This document shows, piece by piece, positions 41,881 through 52,244 of a stretch of DNA of 64,000 nucleotides (position 1 is its first letter; the number at the start of each line of letters is the position of its first letter). The DNA lies in contig QYAI01000015.1 in the NCBI GenBank assembly GCA_003988855.1, positions 62,001 to 126,000 on the forward strand. Direction: 5' to 3'. The DNA is from Arachnopeziza araneosa. Taxonomy: Eukaryota; Ascomycota; Leotiomycetes; Helotiales; Arachnopezizaceae. The notes beneath the pieces are model-generated. The model saw nothing but the letters and a program-made list of their open reading frames with translations, was not told where the DNA came from and ran no database searches. The position numbers were made by a program, and so were the translations under genes.

Positions 41881-43008
41881 TCAAGCTCGCCTGCACTCCG
41901 ACGAGATTCGAATTGGCAAAGGGCTCTTACACTGCCACTCCATCATCTCCTCGTGCCTAGCTTTCTCCTGAGATTGGTCGTAGACAGTATACAACACGCC
42001 AAGCCAGTGATCCAAGAGCAGCTCAAAAGAACTCACGTGATCATCCGGCACGTGCAAATATGCTTTCTTCTCTTGAATCTGCTTCTGAACCATCTCATAA
42101 GCTTCAATCATCAGAAGGATTTGAAGCTCAGATGCTCTTTCATTGATTTCAACCCGATCATGCTTTGATAATGCTGAAGCAAGTTCGTTGGTGAGCAGAT
42201 CGGCGCAAATCTTCATTCCGATGGGAATATCGTTGACCATTTGGGGTTTCGAGTCCTTGACTTCTGGCTGCGCATAGTGCCTGTTTTGGCTTGGAGAAGA
42301 AGGGTTTTTCATGACTGAGTTCCTTGGACTCTTTGTAGGTGGCGTGTCCGATCCCGAACCTACAAGCGTCTCTCCTTCAGAATATTCGCTCCTGGGTGAT
42401 TCGGGAACTTCTTCCTGAGCCGTGACCAGATCTCTCAAGCTGACTTGGCATTTGATTTTTCGTAGAGTTCTTGGACCCCGGGCTGAAGGACAAGGAGTAA
42501 AGGGTCGAAGTGGTAAAGATGATTGATACTCCTCAGCCAATCGCTGCGTTTGGTCGTTTAATCTTTCCTGTTCGGTGATCTTCTCCAATTGACCAATCAT
42601 GAACACGGGTGTCTTGGCTCTGGTTCTCTTGAAATCGGAATACACCATCTCGTCGATAGAATAGAAAGATGCAGAATCATTCGAAACTATCGACTGTTTA
42701 TGGACGAGGGTTCTGATGGGGAGATTTTGAGCCGCTACCACCTCGTCGGTGACCAGAGTCAGATCTTGAGCGCTTTTGAAAACTAGATCTAAGCAGGAGT
42801 CAACGAAATCCTTATTTAAGGCATCGTCTAGCTGCAGAGAGAGTTTCTTCGGGTAGAGGTCGAGGTTTGTTTCTCCACGTTGTGTGTCTTTGTGTTCGAC
42901 ATTGCTGTCTTCTTTCCCTCGAAATCTCTTCTGAAGTCGCTTGCCTAGTGGTGGACGAGGAGGAGTTGTCTTGCGAGATCGTCCGAGTATGTTTAAGATG
43001 GCTGGCAT
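41881..43008 (-). CDS. Hypothetical protein with C-terminal helical domain
   Basis: Single-exon protein of 375 residues. The first in-frame ATG is at 43008 (MPAILNILGRSRK); the frame is open a few codons further but without ATG. The N-terminus is very basic (RPPLGKRLQKRFRGK). The middle is Ser/Thr/Pro-rich and likely disordered. The C-terminal ~130 residues (IGMKICADLLTNELASAL ... ELQILLMIEAYEMVQKQI ... FELLLDHWLGVLYTVYDQ) are strongly amphipathic-helical and look conserved. An acidic helix EKARHEEMMEW is near the end. No TM segment or signal peptide. I do not recognise the family. The pattern fits a fungal adaptor or regulatory protein. Confidence 0.68.
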   Translation of the reverse strand: MPAILNILGRSRKTTPPRPPLGKRLQKRFRGKEDSNVEHKDTQRGETNLDLYPKKLSLQLDDALNKDFVDSCLDLVFKSAQDLTLVTDEVVAAQNLPIRTLVHKQSIVSNDSASFYSIDEMVYSDFKRTRAKTPVFMIGQLEKITEQERLNDQTQRLAEEYQSSLPLRPFTPCPSARGPRTLRKIKCQVSLRDLVTAQEEVPESPRSEYSEGETLVGSGSDTPPTKSPRNSVMKNPSSPSQNRHYAQPEVKDSKPQMVNDIPIGMKICADLLTNELASALSKHDRVEINERASELQILLMIEAYEMVQKQIQEKKAYLHVPDDHVSSFELLLDHWLGVLYTVYDQSQEKARHEEMMEWQCKSPLPIRISSECRRA

Positions 43009-44549
43009 TCTGTGCAATATTCGTAGGCTGGGTGCTGGGTCCTGTCTATTATCACGGACTTTGGCTCACACTTTGCTGTCGAAAGAACGAGGGGCGGTTC
43101 AACAAACCTGAGGGGGAGCGAGGCAACTTATTATGTGGCAGGTTGTCGCGGGCCCGCGTTATCAAAAACATTATCAGCTAACATTTCATCATGTTGTAGT
43201 ACCCTTGAGTGCATGGAGGCGCTGCTGTTCTTGACTTTTAGTGCTAGAATCGCTAACCGTGTCACTTCGATTGTGTGAAATTCCTGCGGGTGACGCATGA
43301 TGACGGGAGCCACCCCAGAGTTCCTGGTGAGCTATGTGACCTGACTTGCTGGGCCCTGAGCGGGAGAGCAGCTTGGCAATGCGATAACAAGACAAAGTTG
43401 CGTTTTTCTTGGTCAGAAATTGGTGGTGTTTCTGCGAGCGTGTCAATGACGCTGCGCTGGCAAGGATATCGTGCATCCCTGTTGGGTGATGAGCCGAGTT
43501 TCCCAGCCTCACCCAACCTCTCTCGCCCTCTCACTCAGCGTCTTGCGTTCGTCCTTTGCTCTTCCACTTGGAATACGAAGCACACTCCACACATGAAAAT
43601 ACCCAAGAGGGTGTAGAGCGCAAGCCCAAAGATAATCGAAAGTCAAGTGGCTTTCCTTCCTCTCATCTTATCGCTCGTTTTGATCCCTTAGCTGAACAGC
43701 AAGAGATTCTCAGGCATCTCTATCCTACCGCTGACGAGAGAATCACAAAGTCACGCCTGGAATTATATTTGGCTCTCAATTTGCAACTAGCGCATCCATA
43801 TTTTGTCAAAAGCTGGGAAAAAGATGGTGGCGCAGGAGGCCCAGGGAAAGTCACAAGTCATGTGTCTGGTGGCTGGATCCTCAAGCTCATGATAAGATCT
43901 GCCTTATCACTTAATCTCCTACCACGGAAGTCGGCTCTGAGAGCAAGTTTGTGTCTCATATAATTCCCGGAGACCCTGCATAAGGATGCAATACTCCGTG
44001 GAAGATATGATTATACGTCACGTGACATGCATTTTGCCATGCCTTCTCCGAATTCTGGAGGATGCTTCTTAAAGTAAGTCATCAGAGAAGGCTTATTTCA
44101 AGTCTCACATTTGTAAAGTCTCGATCTCATTCAATCCCCGAACTATCTCCATTCTAGCAATGCTAAATGCAAGCACTTCAATAATGCGTACAACTTTCTG
44201 GAAAAAGGCGTCAGTGAATGTTAACAAGAGCATTGTTAGGATTTTTGGGCCGGTTCTTGAATAGAAGTATGTTTCTTTAATTCTTGGAACCGAAGACTTA
44301 TTTGGCGGTCGCTTGAACGTACCGTTATAGCCTCAAAACCCTAAACTTGCTCTACAGGCTATTGGTATTCAGATGGTTTGGTTCTCGACAAGCCTGAATT
44401 CATCTTTTTGGTGGCCAATAGTTCTATGTCACGAAATACTTGTTACAAGAACTATAGATAAGCAAAAGCTGGCTATGGAGTAATCGTCTCGCGTCAAGCA
44501 CACCTAGTGATGGCGTTCTTCAAACGACTTGATTGAGATCTAATGAAAT
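43009..44549. other. Intergenic region with one doubtful small frame
   Basis: About 1.5 kb. A plus-strand frame at 43556-43963 contains a protein-like stretch (SRLELYLALNLQLAH) but has no in-frame ATG and no clear upstream exon, so it is not called. Minus-strand frames at 43189-43534 are unsupported. From 43960 to 44500 the DNA is AT-rich and featureless. Confidence 0.4.
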
Positions 44550-45608
44550 CTATTTTCGAACCCTATGTGGCGCCTTACGTCCTGTACGAATGATCCTCGT
44601 CCTCTCATCCATCCCGACTTCCATCACTTGCCCATCCCCCATGCTGTGCACCCTCCTCATATGATTCATGCAACCATCATCTCTAAGAAAAGGCTTTCCA
44701 TTCTGCGCCAACGATCGTTTGCATGTGGCCACTATACAATAGTACCTTTCAGTTGTGTTGTGTTTTTCGTTGATGTGGCGGTCATGTTGTCGTTTGGTAG
44801 CATGCCTTGCGGAACAAAAGGTGCACATAAATGGTCGCGAGTGGTTTTTGCTGTAGTGACTAGAGGAGGGGTCAGTTGGAGAAAGATGAGGTGAAACTCA
44901 CTTGTACTCGGTTGTTGTAGAGAAGGTCTTGTTACAGGAAGGCCAAGTGCATGGAATCTGAGAAGAGTCTGGATTGGTGGAGATTGGAGCTGGGTCGCTT
45001 GGCACAACTGAGGAAGTAGTTCCGTCTAAACTCTCGTTGTAAGAATCAGAAATGTCTGGCTCGCTCCCGTTGGACTTGAATTCTCCCAAAGGAACAATAA
45101 TCTCAGGAGCGTGGGACTTGGGACCAGACGAATAAGATTGCCCTTCATTGCTTGATACAGGATACGGGGCAACCTCAACCGTTTGTATTTGGAAAGTGCA
45201 GTCTAGTGAAGCTTGCGGAATTTGATGTGAACCGGCGAACAGCTGAGACAAGTAATCAAGATCGAGATGACCTCCAGGCGCCACTGAGAATCCAGATGAT
45301 TCAACGTGACGGGAATAATCTGAAAATAATCCCAACTGAGAAGCAGGAACAGGAGTTGAGTCAAACGGCGATAGGAAACCTCCGGGGAATGGCCTGCCAT
45401 CAAAAGGTGAAAAGTTGGGAAAATCCAAAATTTCGTTCTGCCAAGTATTATCTGGTACAAAAAGCTTAAGAAGATTATTAGAAATTGGTTCAACGCCTGT
45501 GCAGAAAGTCCGCCATCCCCTTGGCGGATTTCTGCTCCAAGAAACGGCGTTCCAGCCCAAACTCCAAGGCGAGCCTTGGATTTGTGTGAGAAGCCAAGCG
45601 GCTCTCAC
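44550..45608 (-). CDS. C2H2 zinc-finger protein, 5' end unresolved
   Basis: Two exons are clear on the minus strand: ..45608 to 44902, and 44850..44550. The 51-nt intron (GTGAGT donor, CACTACAG acceptor) completes a classical finger: CTWPSCNKTFSTTTEY joined to NKNHSRP. A second finger, CTFCSARHATKRQHDRHINEKH, follows, and a third degenerate one is YYCIVATCKRS ... CMNHMRRVH. About 230 residues upstream are Ser/Pro/acidic-rich and could be an activation region. The open frame has no ATG anywhere before the fingers and begins at a GTG, so at least one 5' exon is missing from this model; a plausible acceptor (TTCTGCACAG) occurs near 45500. Likely a nuclear DNA-binding transcription factor. About 335 residues are accounted for. 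Confidence 0.72.
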
Positions 45609-47295
45609 TGTAAATGCTATCGATGCACAATTGCTGGGTATATCGGTAAGTGGCGACTGCTGGACTGGTGACGAGAAGAAGATTGTGAGCAGATGAAGAT
45701 AGCACGGCTATAAATGCAGGCCAAAGAAAAACGAGGCCTCCCAATAATCAAATCAGGCTGCCAGCACGCAACTCGATTGAGGAATGGGCGTAAGATTTTC
45801 AGACACCGAACCAATCGTACTGATCCAAATCAGCCTCAGCAGCATCGCCTCGCCCCGTTTGTTAGGAAGCCTTTGAAGAAGTGAGGTATCCCATGAAACG
45901 CACCAGGCAAAGCCAAATGGGGGGTGGGAGGCCATAATTCTGCGTGACCTGTCAATCATGTGCAGACTGAGGTTCCCCGGAAAATAGGAGGCCTTACTAG
46001 TCACCCTTTCAATTTGTGCGTCGGTCAACGTCCGTATTGTGCATTTATATTTGGATAGATACGAGTAGATGGCGATGGAGAGGGTTGGAATTGCTTCTTT
46101 TCACGTGAGTGCGCGCACACGACGTGGTAATAGGCTAGGGCTCAAATGAAAAGGTGTATTAGCCTGCATTGAAACATTTCGTCCTCCTGTTGGCGCATGT
46201 GATTCATGTCTTCCCACCTACTCATCCTTCTTTTATCCTTGAAATAAATTCGGGATCTTGTTGCTATCTCTCCTTGCGAGATGGAAAGTTGGATCTGGAG
46301 AGGATAACAGTGCCAATGACCGAGCCGAGCTGTAGACAAGACTTGAAAGTCTGGAGCGAAGGTTGAGAGATCTAGATATATTTGCTGCATTGTATTTTGT
46401 ACTACATTGCGAAGCTCAAGACTTTTCTATTACCTGAGAAACGGAACTTGGCGTATAGTCATCGTTCTTGATAAGACTGAAGGCCTAACAACCGAAATTT
46501 ATGCTTCAGAGTCGAGAACTAAAGGACTAAGATCTGAGATCAGGTGCTCTGCGGCTTCGAAGCCGAATTTAATCTAAAGCTAGTGTAAAAATAAGCTTAA
46601 GAGGTCACCCAGTTCTTGTTGGCTCAATTCGCCTCTCTCCACAAGAGAGGCCATAAATGTGCAGAACCCCTCCATGACCAAGAACAAGAAGCAGTAATAC
46701 CAAAGTAGAAATCAAAGAAGTACGTGCTTCATGCACCGAATTCTGACTTTCTTCCGTACCGCCAAACCGAAACATGTCACAAGAGAAAAGTCCCCTGATC
46801 CTCAGGACTCATCCCACCCCCCACACCACTTGTTTCCCCGCAATCCGCCATGCTTCACACACCACCCATCAACCCACGAGCCAGCGAGCCGACGATACCG
46901 TCCGCGCCCCCCGAACCAAATTTAAATAAATTACTCTCCTATTTTCCGTCCGATCATTCCACGAGGGAAAATTTCTTCTTCATATATATACACATTCAAC
47001 CGTCAAGAGGCGATACGTTGGTTGAGTGGTTTTCAGGCTGTTCTGGTGTTTATTGCCGGAATGGGAGGGATGTTTTAGTTGGTGGTTGGTTGGTGAATTG
47101 AGAGAGAGGACGAACATAAATACCGTGGCGTAAAAATAGAATTGAGAGATGGAATTGAAGATTGAGACGGGTATATATAGATTCCTTGTGCTGCCTTCTT
47201 TATTTTGGTTTTGCTTGGATTACCTGCTTTGAAACCCACTGGGTATCTTCTTCTCAAAGTTCCAGATATATCATCAAGCTTAATAAATCATCACA
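45609..47295. other. Intergenic region upstream of zinc-finger and secreted-protein genes
   Basis: About 1.7 kb. It must contain the missing first exon and promoter of the zinc-finger gene (left part) and the promoter of the small secreted protein (right part). A minus-strand frame of 91 codons at 45753-46028 may overlap that first exon but cannot be joined confidently. An inverted GGCTTCGAAGCC lies near 46553-46564. Confidence 0.4.
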
Positions 47296-47634
47296 ATGTT
47301 CGCTTCTATCTACATCCTGACGTCAACCCTCTTCCTCTCCCTCTCTTCCGCCCTCCCGTTCCCACAAACCCTTGCCGAACTTCCCTCCAACACAGAAGTC
47401 GGCTCGAGTGGCATTTATACCGAATTGGGCGGGGCTAGTACCATTACCATCATCAGTCCCAGGGAGGCGAAACCGCAGGAACTGAATGTGAACGTTGGTG
47501 ATGGTGGGATGTTTACTGAGCTTGGCCAAGGGGGGACGCTGGAACCGGGTCAGCCATTAAATGTGGCGGTTGGTGATGGCGGGATGTTTACTGAGCTAGG
47601 TCAGGGAGCCAGCACTGTAGTTTTGAATTCATAA
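47296..47634 (+). CDS. Small secreted repeat protein, cysteine-free
   Basis: Single-exon protein of 112 residues. Residues 1-20 are a signal peptide (MFASIYILTSTLFLSLSSAL). The mature protein contains three related segments: EVGSSGIYTELGG, NVNVGDGGMFTELGQG and NVAVGDGGMFTELGQG. The last two belong to a 25-residue tandem duplication, visible in DNA as 47485-47559 and 47560-47631. There is no cysteine, no TM segment beyond the signal and no dibasic site between the repeats. Small secreted fungal proteins of this sort are often effector candidates, surface-active or cell-wall proteins, but nothing here specifies which. It is convergent with the Zn2Cys6 regulator next door. Confidence 0.78.
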   Translation: MFASIYILTSTLFLSLSSALPFPQTLAELPSNTEVGSSGIYTELGGASTITIISPREAKPQELNVNVGDGGMFTELGQGGTLEPGQPLNVAVGDGGMFTELGQGASTVVLNS

Positions 47635-47756
47635 GCCTTAGCTTTGTGAAGTTGTGGTGTTGAGTGTAGGAGGTATAGAGTTGTTGGTTGATTATATTGA
47701 TATTGCTGAAGATACCAAAAGCTGTTGTATTATTTGAGCTTTAAATACCATTTCGT

Positions 47757-49579
47757 TCAACTGCTGCAGACCAAACTTTCCATTTCGGTTGTGGGCATAT
47801 CAAGTGAGAGGTTTTCAAAAATGCTTGCATCAATCTCGCCGAGTGCAGGCAGGAAAAGTGATTCATCACATTGAATAGCTGTTGAATTAATCGGCTCTGG
47901 CGAGCTTTCATAGGACGAGGACTCGAAATTAGTGGGAATAGTTTCAATATCTTCAATCTCACTTCCTTTCTTCCACATCGTGAGCTCCATTCGCTTGGTA
48001 GTCATGAATGAAAGAGACTCGGCTTGTCGGATACCCATCACTTCTGATATCCATCGGAGTCTTCCAGCAACCCAGTTTCGCATAATATCTGAGACCATAC
48101 CCGTGACTCCAGCTGTATAAAGCGGCCAGAGGAGGATATTGCCATTAACAGCCTTGGGAATTTGGCGTTCTGAAGGATCCTTTACAGAAGGGTCGAAACC
48201 GAGGAAATACGGTACACTAGAGCAAATGTCGTGACAGAGTTGCAAGAGAGTCTTATTCGATTCCATAATTTGGTTTTCAAAGAAACAAGAGTCATCCCAA
48301 AGCAGAATCGATGTGGGATCATTGAGGTAAAGCCAGTTGAGTTGATCAAGTATCAATTCATTAATCAAAATTCGATTGCTTCTGTAATGATTCCAGATAG
48401 TCGCAATCCAGATTGTACTGTAGACGTGATAATGATCCGAAAACACTTCTTCATTTCTTTCACTTAGTGGTATAGTTTGGTATATATATTGGAGTGGGCA
48501 TGTTCTTGCCCAGACTTCGTATTTTGCATCGAGCTTACATGCAGTTGAGATTATTCGTTCGGGATTGCTATAGTCGTGAAAAGAAGACATTGAGGCGCGA
48601 AGATTACAATATTCAATGGCCATCAAAGTCAGCTGAGTGGCAGCAGCTTGCTCAATCGTTTCGAAATCCAGAGCGTGCGACCACGTTGTGAAGATTGAAG
48701 GGACAGTCACGTGGCGCTGGATACTGTTGATGACGATTTGAGTTCTCAACTGAACGAAAAGATTGTATCCCATTGTTGTCTTTAATTGCTCGATCCCGCG
48801 GAGTTGCAGCAATGATGTAGCGCCAGAGAGGTGATTCGTCCATGTGTTCATTGACTCTCGGCTTTGGCATGTATTCGTCTCATATAAAGCAAGTAGCATA
48901 ATAGATATCATGGTTTGATCTGATTTGGCCTCGTTGATGTTCCTTAATTTCTTGCTAATGCTGTTCATGGCCGAATTGTACTTGAAGTTGGCCGTTGTCA
49001 TAATGTTGGAAGCACGCCAGAAGTGTGACAGACCTACCAATCCGAGAGAGGTAACTCCATCAGACATTTCAAGACCAATCTCTTCAGTACTGTATATATC
49101 TGCGAGATACTGGAAGTTGCCTTTGGCCAAGCTGTCTTTCTCCAGCACATAGTTTGAGAAGAAGAAACAGGTAGCTTGTTCGTCAACTGATGGTGGAAGA
49201 AAGACTGGCACACTTTGGAATTGGAGGAGTTCCAGTGATGGATCAATGTTTGGAAGAGCGACGGGTTCGGTGGCATCAACGAAAGTAATCATGGATTCTT
49301 TCGAAGAAAGCTTCTGCGACTTGGATTCTTTCAGACGTTCTCGTCTGTCATTGAGTCCTTTGCTCTCGTCTCGAAACATGAGATCGGTAGGGTCTCGATA
49401 TCCTTTGCAAGTACGTCCCGCACGGATACATTGCGAGCAGTGTGGTTTTTTGTAATCACACTATTTACTATCAGGAGGCGTTTGAGAATTGGCGAGTGCG
49501 TACTGACCTTGGTTCTCCGAAGTCTACATTCGGCGCACGCCCGCGAAGGCTTGCCACAGTACACCATTCTGACTGACAA
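47757..49579 (-). CDS. Zn2Cys6 transcription factor
   Basis: Fungal binuclear zinc-cluster regulator of 591 residues. Exons are 49579..49508 and 49460..47757 on the minus strand. The 47-nt intron splits the zinc cluster, and splicing gives the exact C-x2-C-x6-C-x6-C-x2-C-x6-C pattern (CAEC RLRRTK C DYKKPH C SQC IRAGRT C). A Lys/Arg/Ser-rich linker follows. The C-terminal ~450 residues form the usual helical 'fungal-specific TF' region (FFFSNYVLEKDSLAKGN, MISIMLLALYETNT, LSGATSLLQLRG). Length is normal. The absence of an obvious heptad after the cluster suggests monomeric or non-classical dimer binding. Targets are unknown. Its neighbours are the small secreted protein and a seven-TM protein, either of which might be controlled, but no operator was identified. 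Confidence 0.92.
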
Positions 49580-50409
49580 AAAAAGACGGAATCTAAAGAT
49601 AATTTCAGGAGTTGCTTGAGCGGAATCTCGTTACGACTGAGCTGCGAAACTTCACTTTGTATATATCTGTTGTTCTTCACTCGACCCGCGGGGTAACCGA
49701 ATGACGAAGCCTGCATGCTCGTAAGAATGGACGCAGCTGCGGGACATGATGACGCCCATCGTGTACCAATGCTCTGGGTTCATTAAAGACCATTTTGGGA
49801 AGTCAATGCAAGATGATTTTCATGTTGCGGATCTGGTTGGATGGGAGGGAGGCCGCACAGCCCCCAGGTATTTCGAGTCACTTTCTGTGGAAAAATGCGC
49901 GTATCCGCTTGTGGAAAGGTGCATCGCGCTACTCAACCCCTTCCCGAAATGGTTCGAGCTCATTCTCCACCTCCACCACCACCACCACCACCGCCACCAC
50001 CACCACCATCACTACACCGCACCACGTCTTCTGCCCCGTCACGGCCTTTGGGCCAAATCTGATCTTCAGTCTGTAGATAAGCGAAAGATGCCATCTTTAA
50101 GGCTGAAGCTTGTTCTGCCCGGCTGCATCCGCGGATGAACCGAAGTATCAGCATCCTATGCTCCCGAATAGGAACATTTTGAGCGCGTCCGAATGAGGAC
50201 TTTACTCACTGTGCTGAATTGAGGCCATGAAATTCCTATTCTTGAGATAGATGCATATGCGTCACATTGTGAAAGTCTCACGCTGTGATGTATATATCTG
50301 CTTGTTTACCTCCGCTTCATTTCATCATAGCATTCATACTCAACGCCTTTCTTCACTGCTCCAATACATCATCTATCCAAACATCCCAAGCCTTACTCCA
50401 ACATCCACG
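49580..50409. promoter_or_regulatory. Divergent promoter with CCA microsatellite
   Basis: An 830-bp region between the Zn2Cys6 regulator (minus) and the seven-TM gene (plus). A CCA-type trinucleotide tract lies at about 49966-50010. The His- and Pro-repeat frames it creates on each strand are artefacts of the repeat. No other element was recognised. Confidence 0.5.
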
Positions 50410-51269
50410 ATGGTGTCTACTGCAGAGGCCATTGCCATAGCAGAAATCGGCGTTTATATTCCAATCTTCATTCTTACTGTCATTATCCTCTTTCGACAAG
50501 GTCTTCAGCGACAGCTCGGATGGATCTATCTCGCCATATTTTGTGTGATCCGCCTTGCTGGCGCTGGTTTCAAGATCGAGCAGACTCAGCATCCCAACAA
50601 TAAGACCGATATTGAATGGGGCTCAATCCTTCAATCAGTTGGTCTAAGTCCCTTATTGTTAGCTAGCTTAGGTCTTCTTAAGAGAGTGTCAGTCACTTCT
50701 CAACCCATCTCTACCACCTATTGAAGCTGATGATATATAGCATCAATGAGGCTTCCAATCATGTTCGCTCAGAAAACAATGCCTATGGATACAAATCCGG
50801 GGGCACTGGAGGCATCATTACAAATCGGGCCACTGCAACTCCCCTACGAAGTCGAATCATTCAGATCGCTCAAATCCCTACCACTATCGCACTCATCCTG
50901 TGTGTTGTAGGTGGAATTGATGAGTCACATAGCAGTTCATCCGATATTTCCACTGGCAAGAAATATACCAAGATTGGAGTAGCTATCTTCTTGATCATCT
51001 ATCTCCTTTTGACGGCGCTGAGCATTATTACCATGAAGGGTGTTGGAAATGCACCGAGAGGCGAGAAGCGCATTTACTGGGCTGTCTTGGCAGCCCTGCC
51101 CCTTCTTGCCGTCCGCCTACTTTGGAGTTTGCTCGCTGCTTTCTCTCATAACCCCGACTTTTCCTTGATAAATGGTAAACCATATATTCAATTGTTTATG
51201 GCTATCATTGAAGAGTTTATCATTGTTTGCTTTTATACTCTGGTTGGTATCACTGCACCAAGGAAGTAG
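50410..51269 (+). CDS. Seven-TM fungal membrane protein (DUF7702-like)
   Basis: Protein of 268 residues. Exons are 50410..50687 and 50741..51269; the 53-nt intron (GTCAGT donor, TATATAG acceptor) joins LGLLKRV to INEASNHV in frame. Seven hydrophobic helices can be traced: IAEIGVYIPIFILTVIIL, GWIYLAIFCVIRLAGAG, LSPLLLASLGLL, IPTTIALILCVVGGI, VAIFLIIYLLLTALSII, VLAALPLLAVRLLWSLL and AIIEEFIIVCFYTLVGI. The N-terminus is short and the loop between helices 3 and 4 is hydrophilic. The arrangement resembles the fungal integral-membrane family DUF7702, of unknown function, rather than classical pheromone or cAMP GPCRs. I recall the family from style and cannot confirm it by search. Confidence 0.8.
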
Positions 51270-52244
51270 CTCAGCCGGAGGATTAGATGGATAGATAGTT
51301 AGTGATCGGCACTGTGATTATTGAGCGAAGTTGTTTATTTTCCTGAGAGTTGTCTGTATACTTAAGTCAATTATGTTGAAGGTCATTCATCTTTAGATCC
51401 TTTTTCCAAAGACTGTTTATAATGTAAATTCCATTTACTACACGGTTTTGCATATGAAAATGATCCCACGTGATCATTTGAATTTGCCTACATTGGAATG
51501 GTATCTGTCATTTGACTAGCACAGCGGTAGAAGTCGAGAAACCCACTGCAGTTATGTTGGTAACACTGAAGTGGCTGCTGTGCAGTAAAATATGGCGCTA
51601 ACCCTAAAACAGGGTACCAGCGCGTCGACTCCAGTGGATTTGTGAGCTCAACGCTTGGATCACACCAACTTCTTCGTCGAGCTCCACATTTTTCTGCTGT
51701 TTCGCAGTCATTGCCTGATATATGGCTTCCCCAGTGTGCATCTCATACATCCTGCGATCCCGATTTAGCGACCAGGATGCTCCAACCTTTAATTCCGCAC
51801 TTTTGAACGCCCAGATGCTTGGCGTCTTTCGCACTGCTTCTTTAAAGTATCTTTGGTATGCCAAATGCGAATCCAGAACTGCTTACAGTCACATGGCTGC
51901 TCGCAATGAGGACGAACTAACCTCTCTTAGGCTGCGCACTCCAGAACAAAGGCTTGTGGCGAGCTCAAGTCTTTGTCTAGATGCTTTTGCGCTTTATATC
52001 AACTGCGAAATCTCTCCCGGTCATCGAGGGTAATCCCGCGTTACACAAACACCTATCACAAATCATCGGCTACATCGCTCACTTGTATTTCTCTTGATTC
52101 TCTTCGCTTTCCTTCATTAACTTGGTCTCGTCTCCATGCACTGTACAATAAACTTCCGTTCTCCACCTTGATGGTCTACTGATTCTGGAAAGACAAAGAC
52201 ACAAGAGAAGTCGCCACTTCATCGGATGGTTTCATATTCGCATC
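51270..52244. other. Intergenic region with a possible small minus-strand frame
   Basis: Most of this region is non-coding. A minus-strand open frame at 51604-51864 (86 codons) has a protein-like composition (YFKEAVRKTPSIWAFKS ... AIYQAMTAKQQ) but no ATG, so it could be the last exon of a small gene or a decayed gene. I could not find a matching first exon. The right part is the promoter of the six-exon gene. Confidence 0.4.

Noticed and set aside
43556..43963. 135-codon plus-strand frame with a helical stretch
   Set aside because: Opens with TTG, has no in-frame ATG, and no upstream exon could be joined with a good donor.
44540..44580. TTTTCGAACCC resembling a tRNA T-loop
   Set aside because: No cloverleaf could be built around it on either strand.
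49930..50154. Poly-His, poly-Pro and poly-Gly frames
   Set aside because: Direct products of a CCA microsatellite rather than selected coding sequence.
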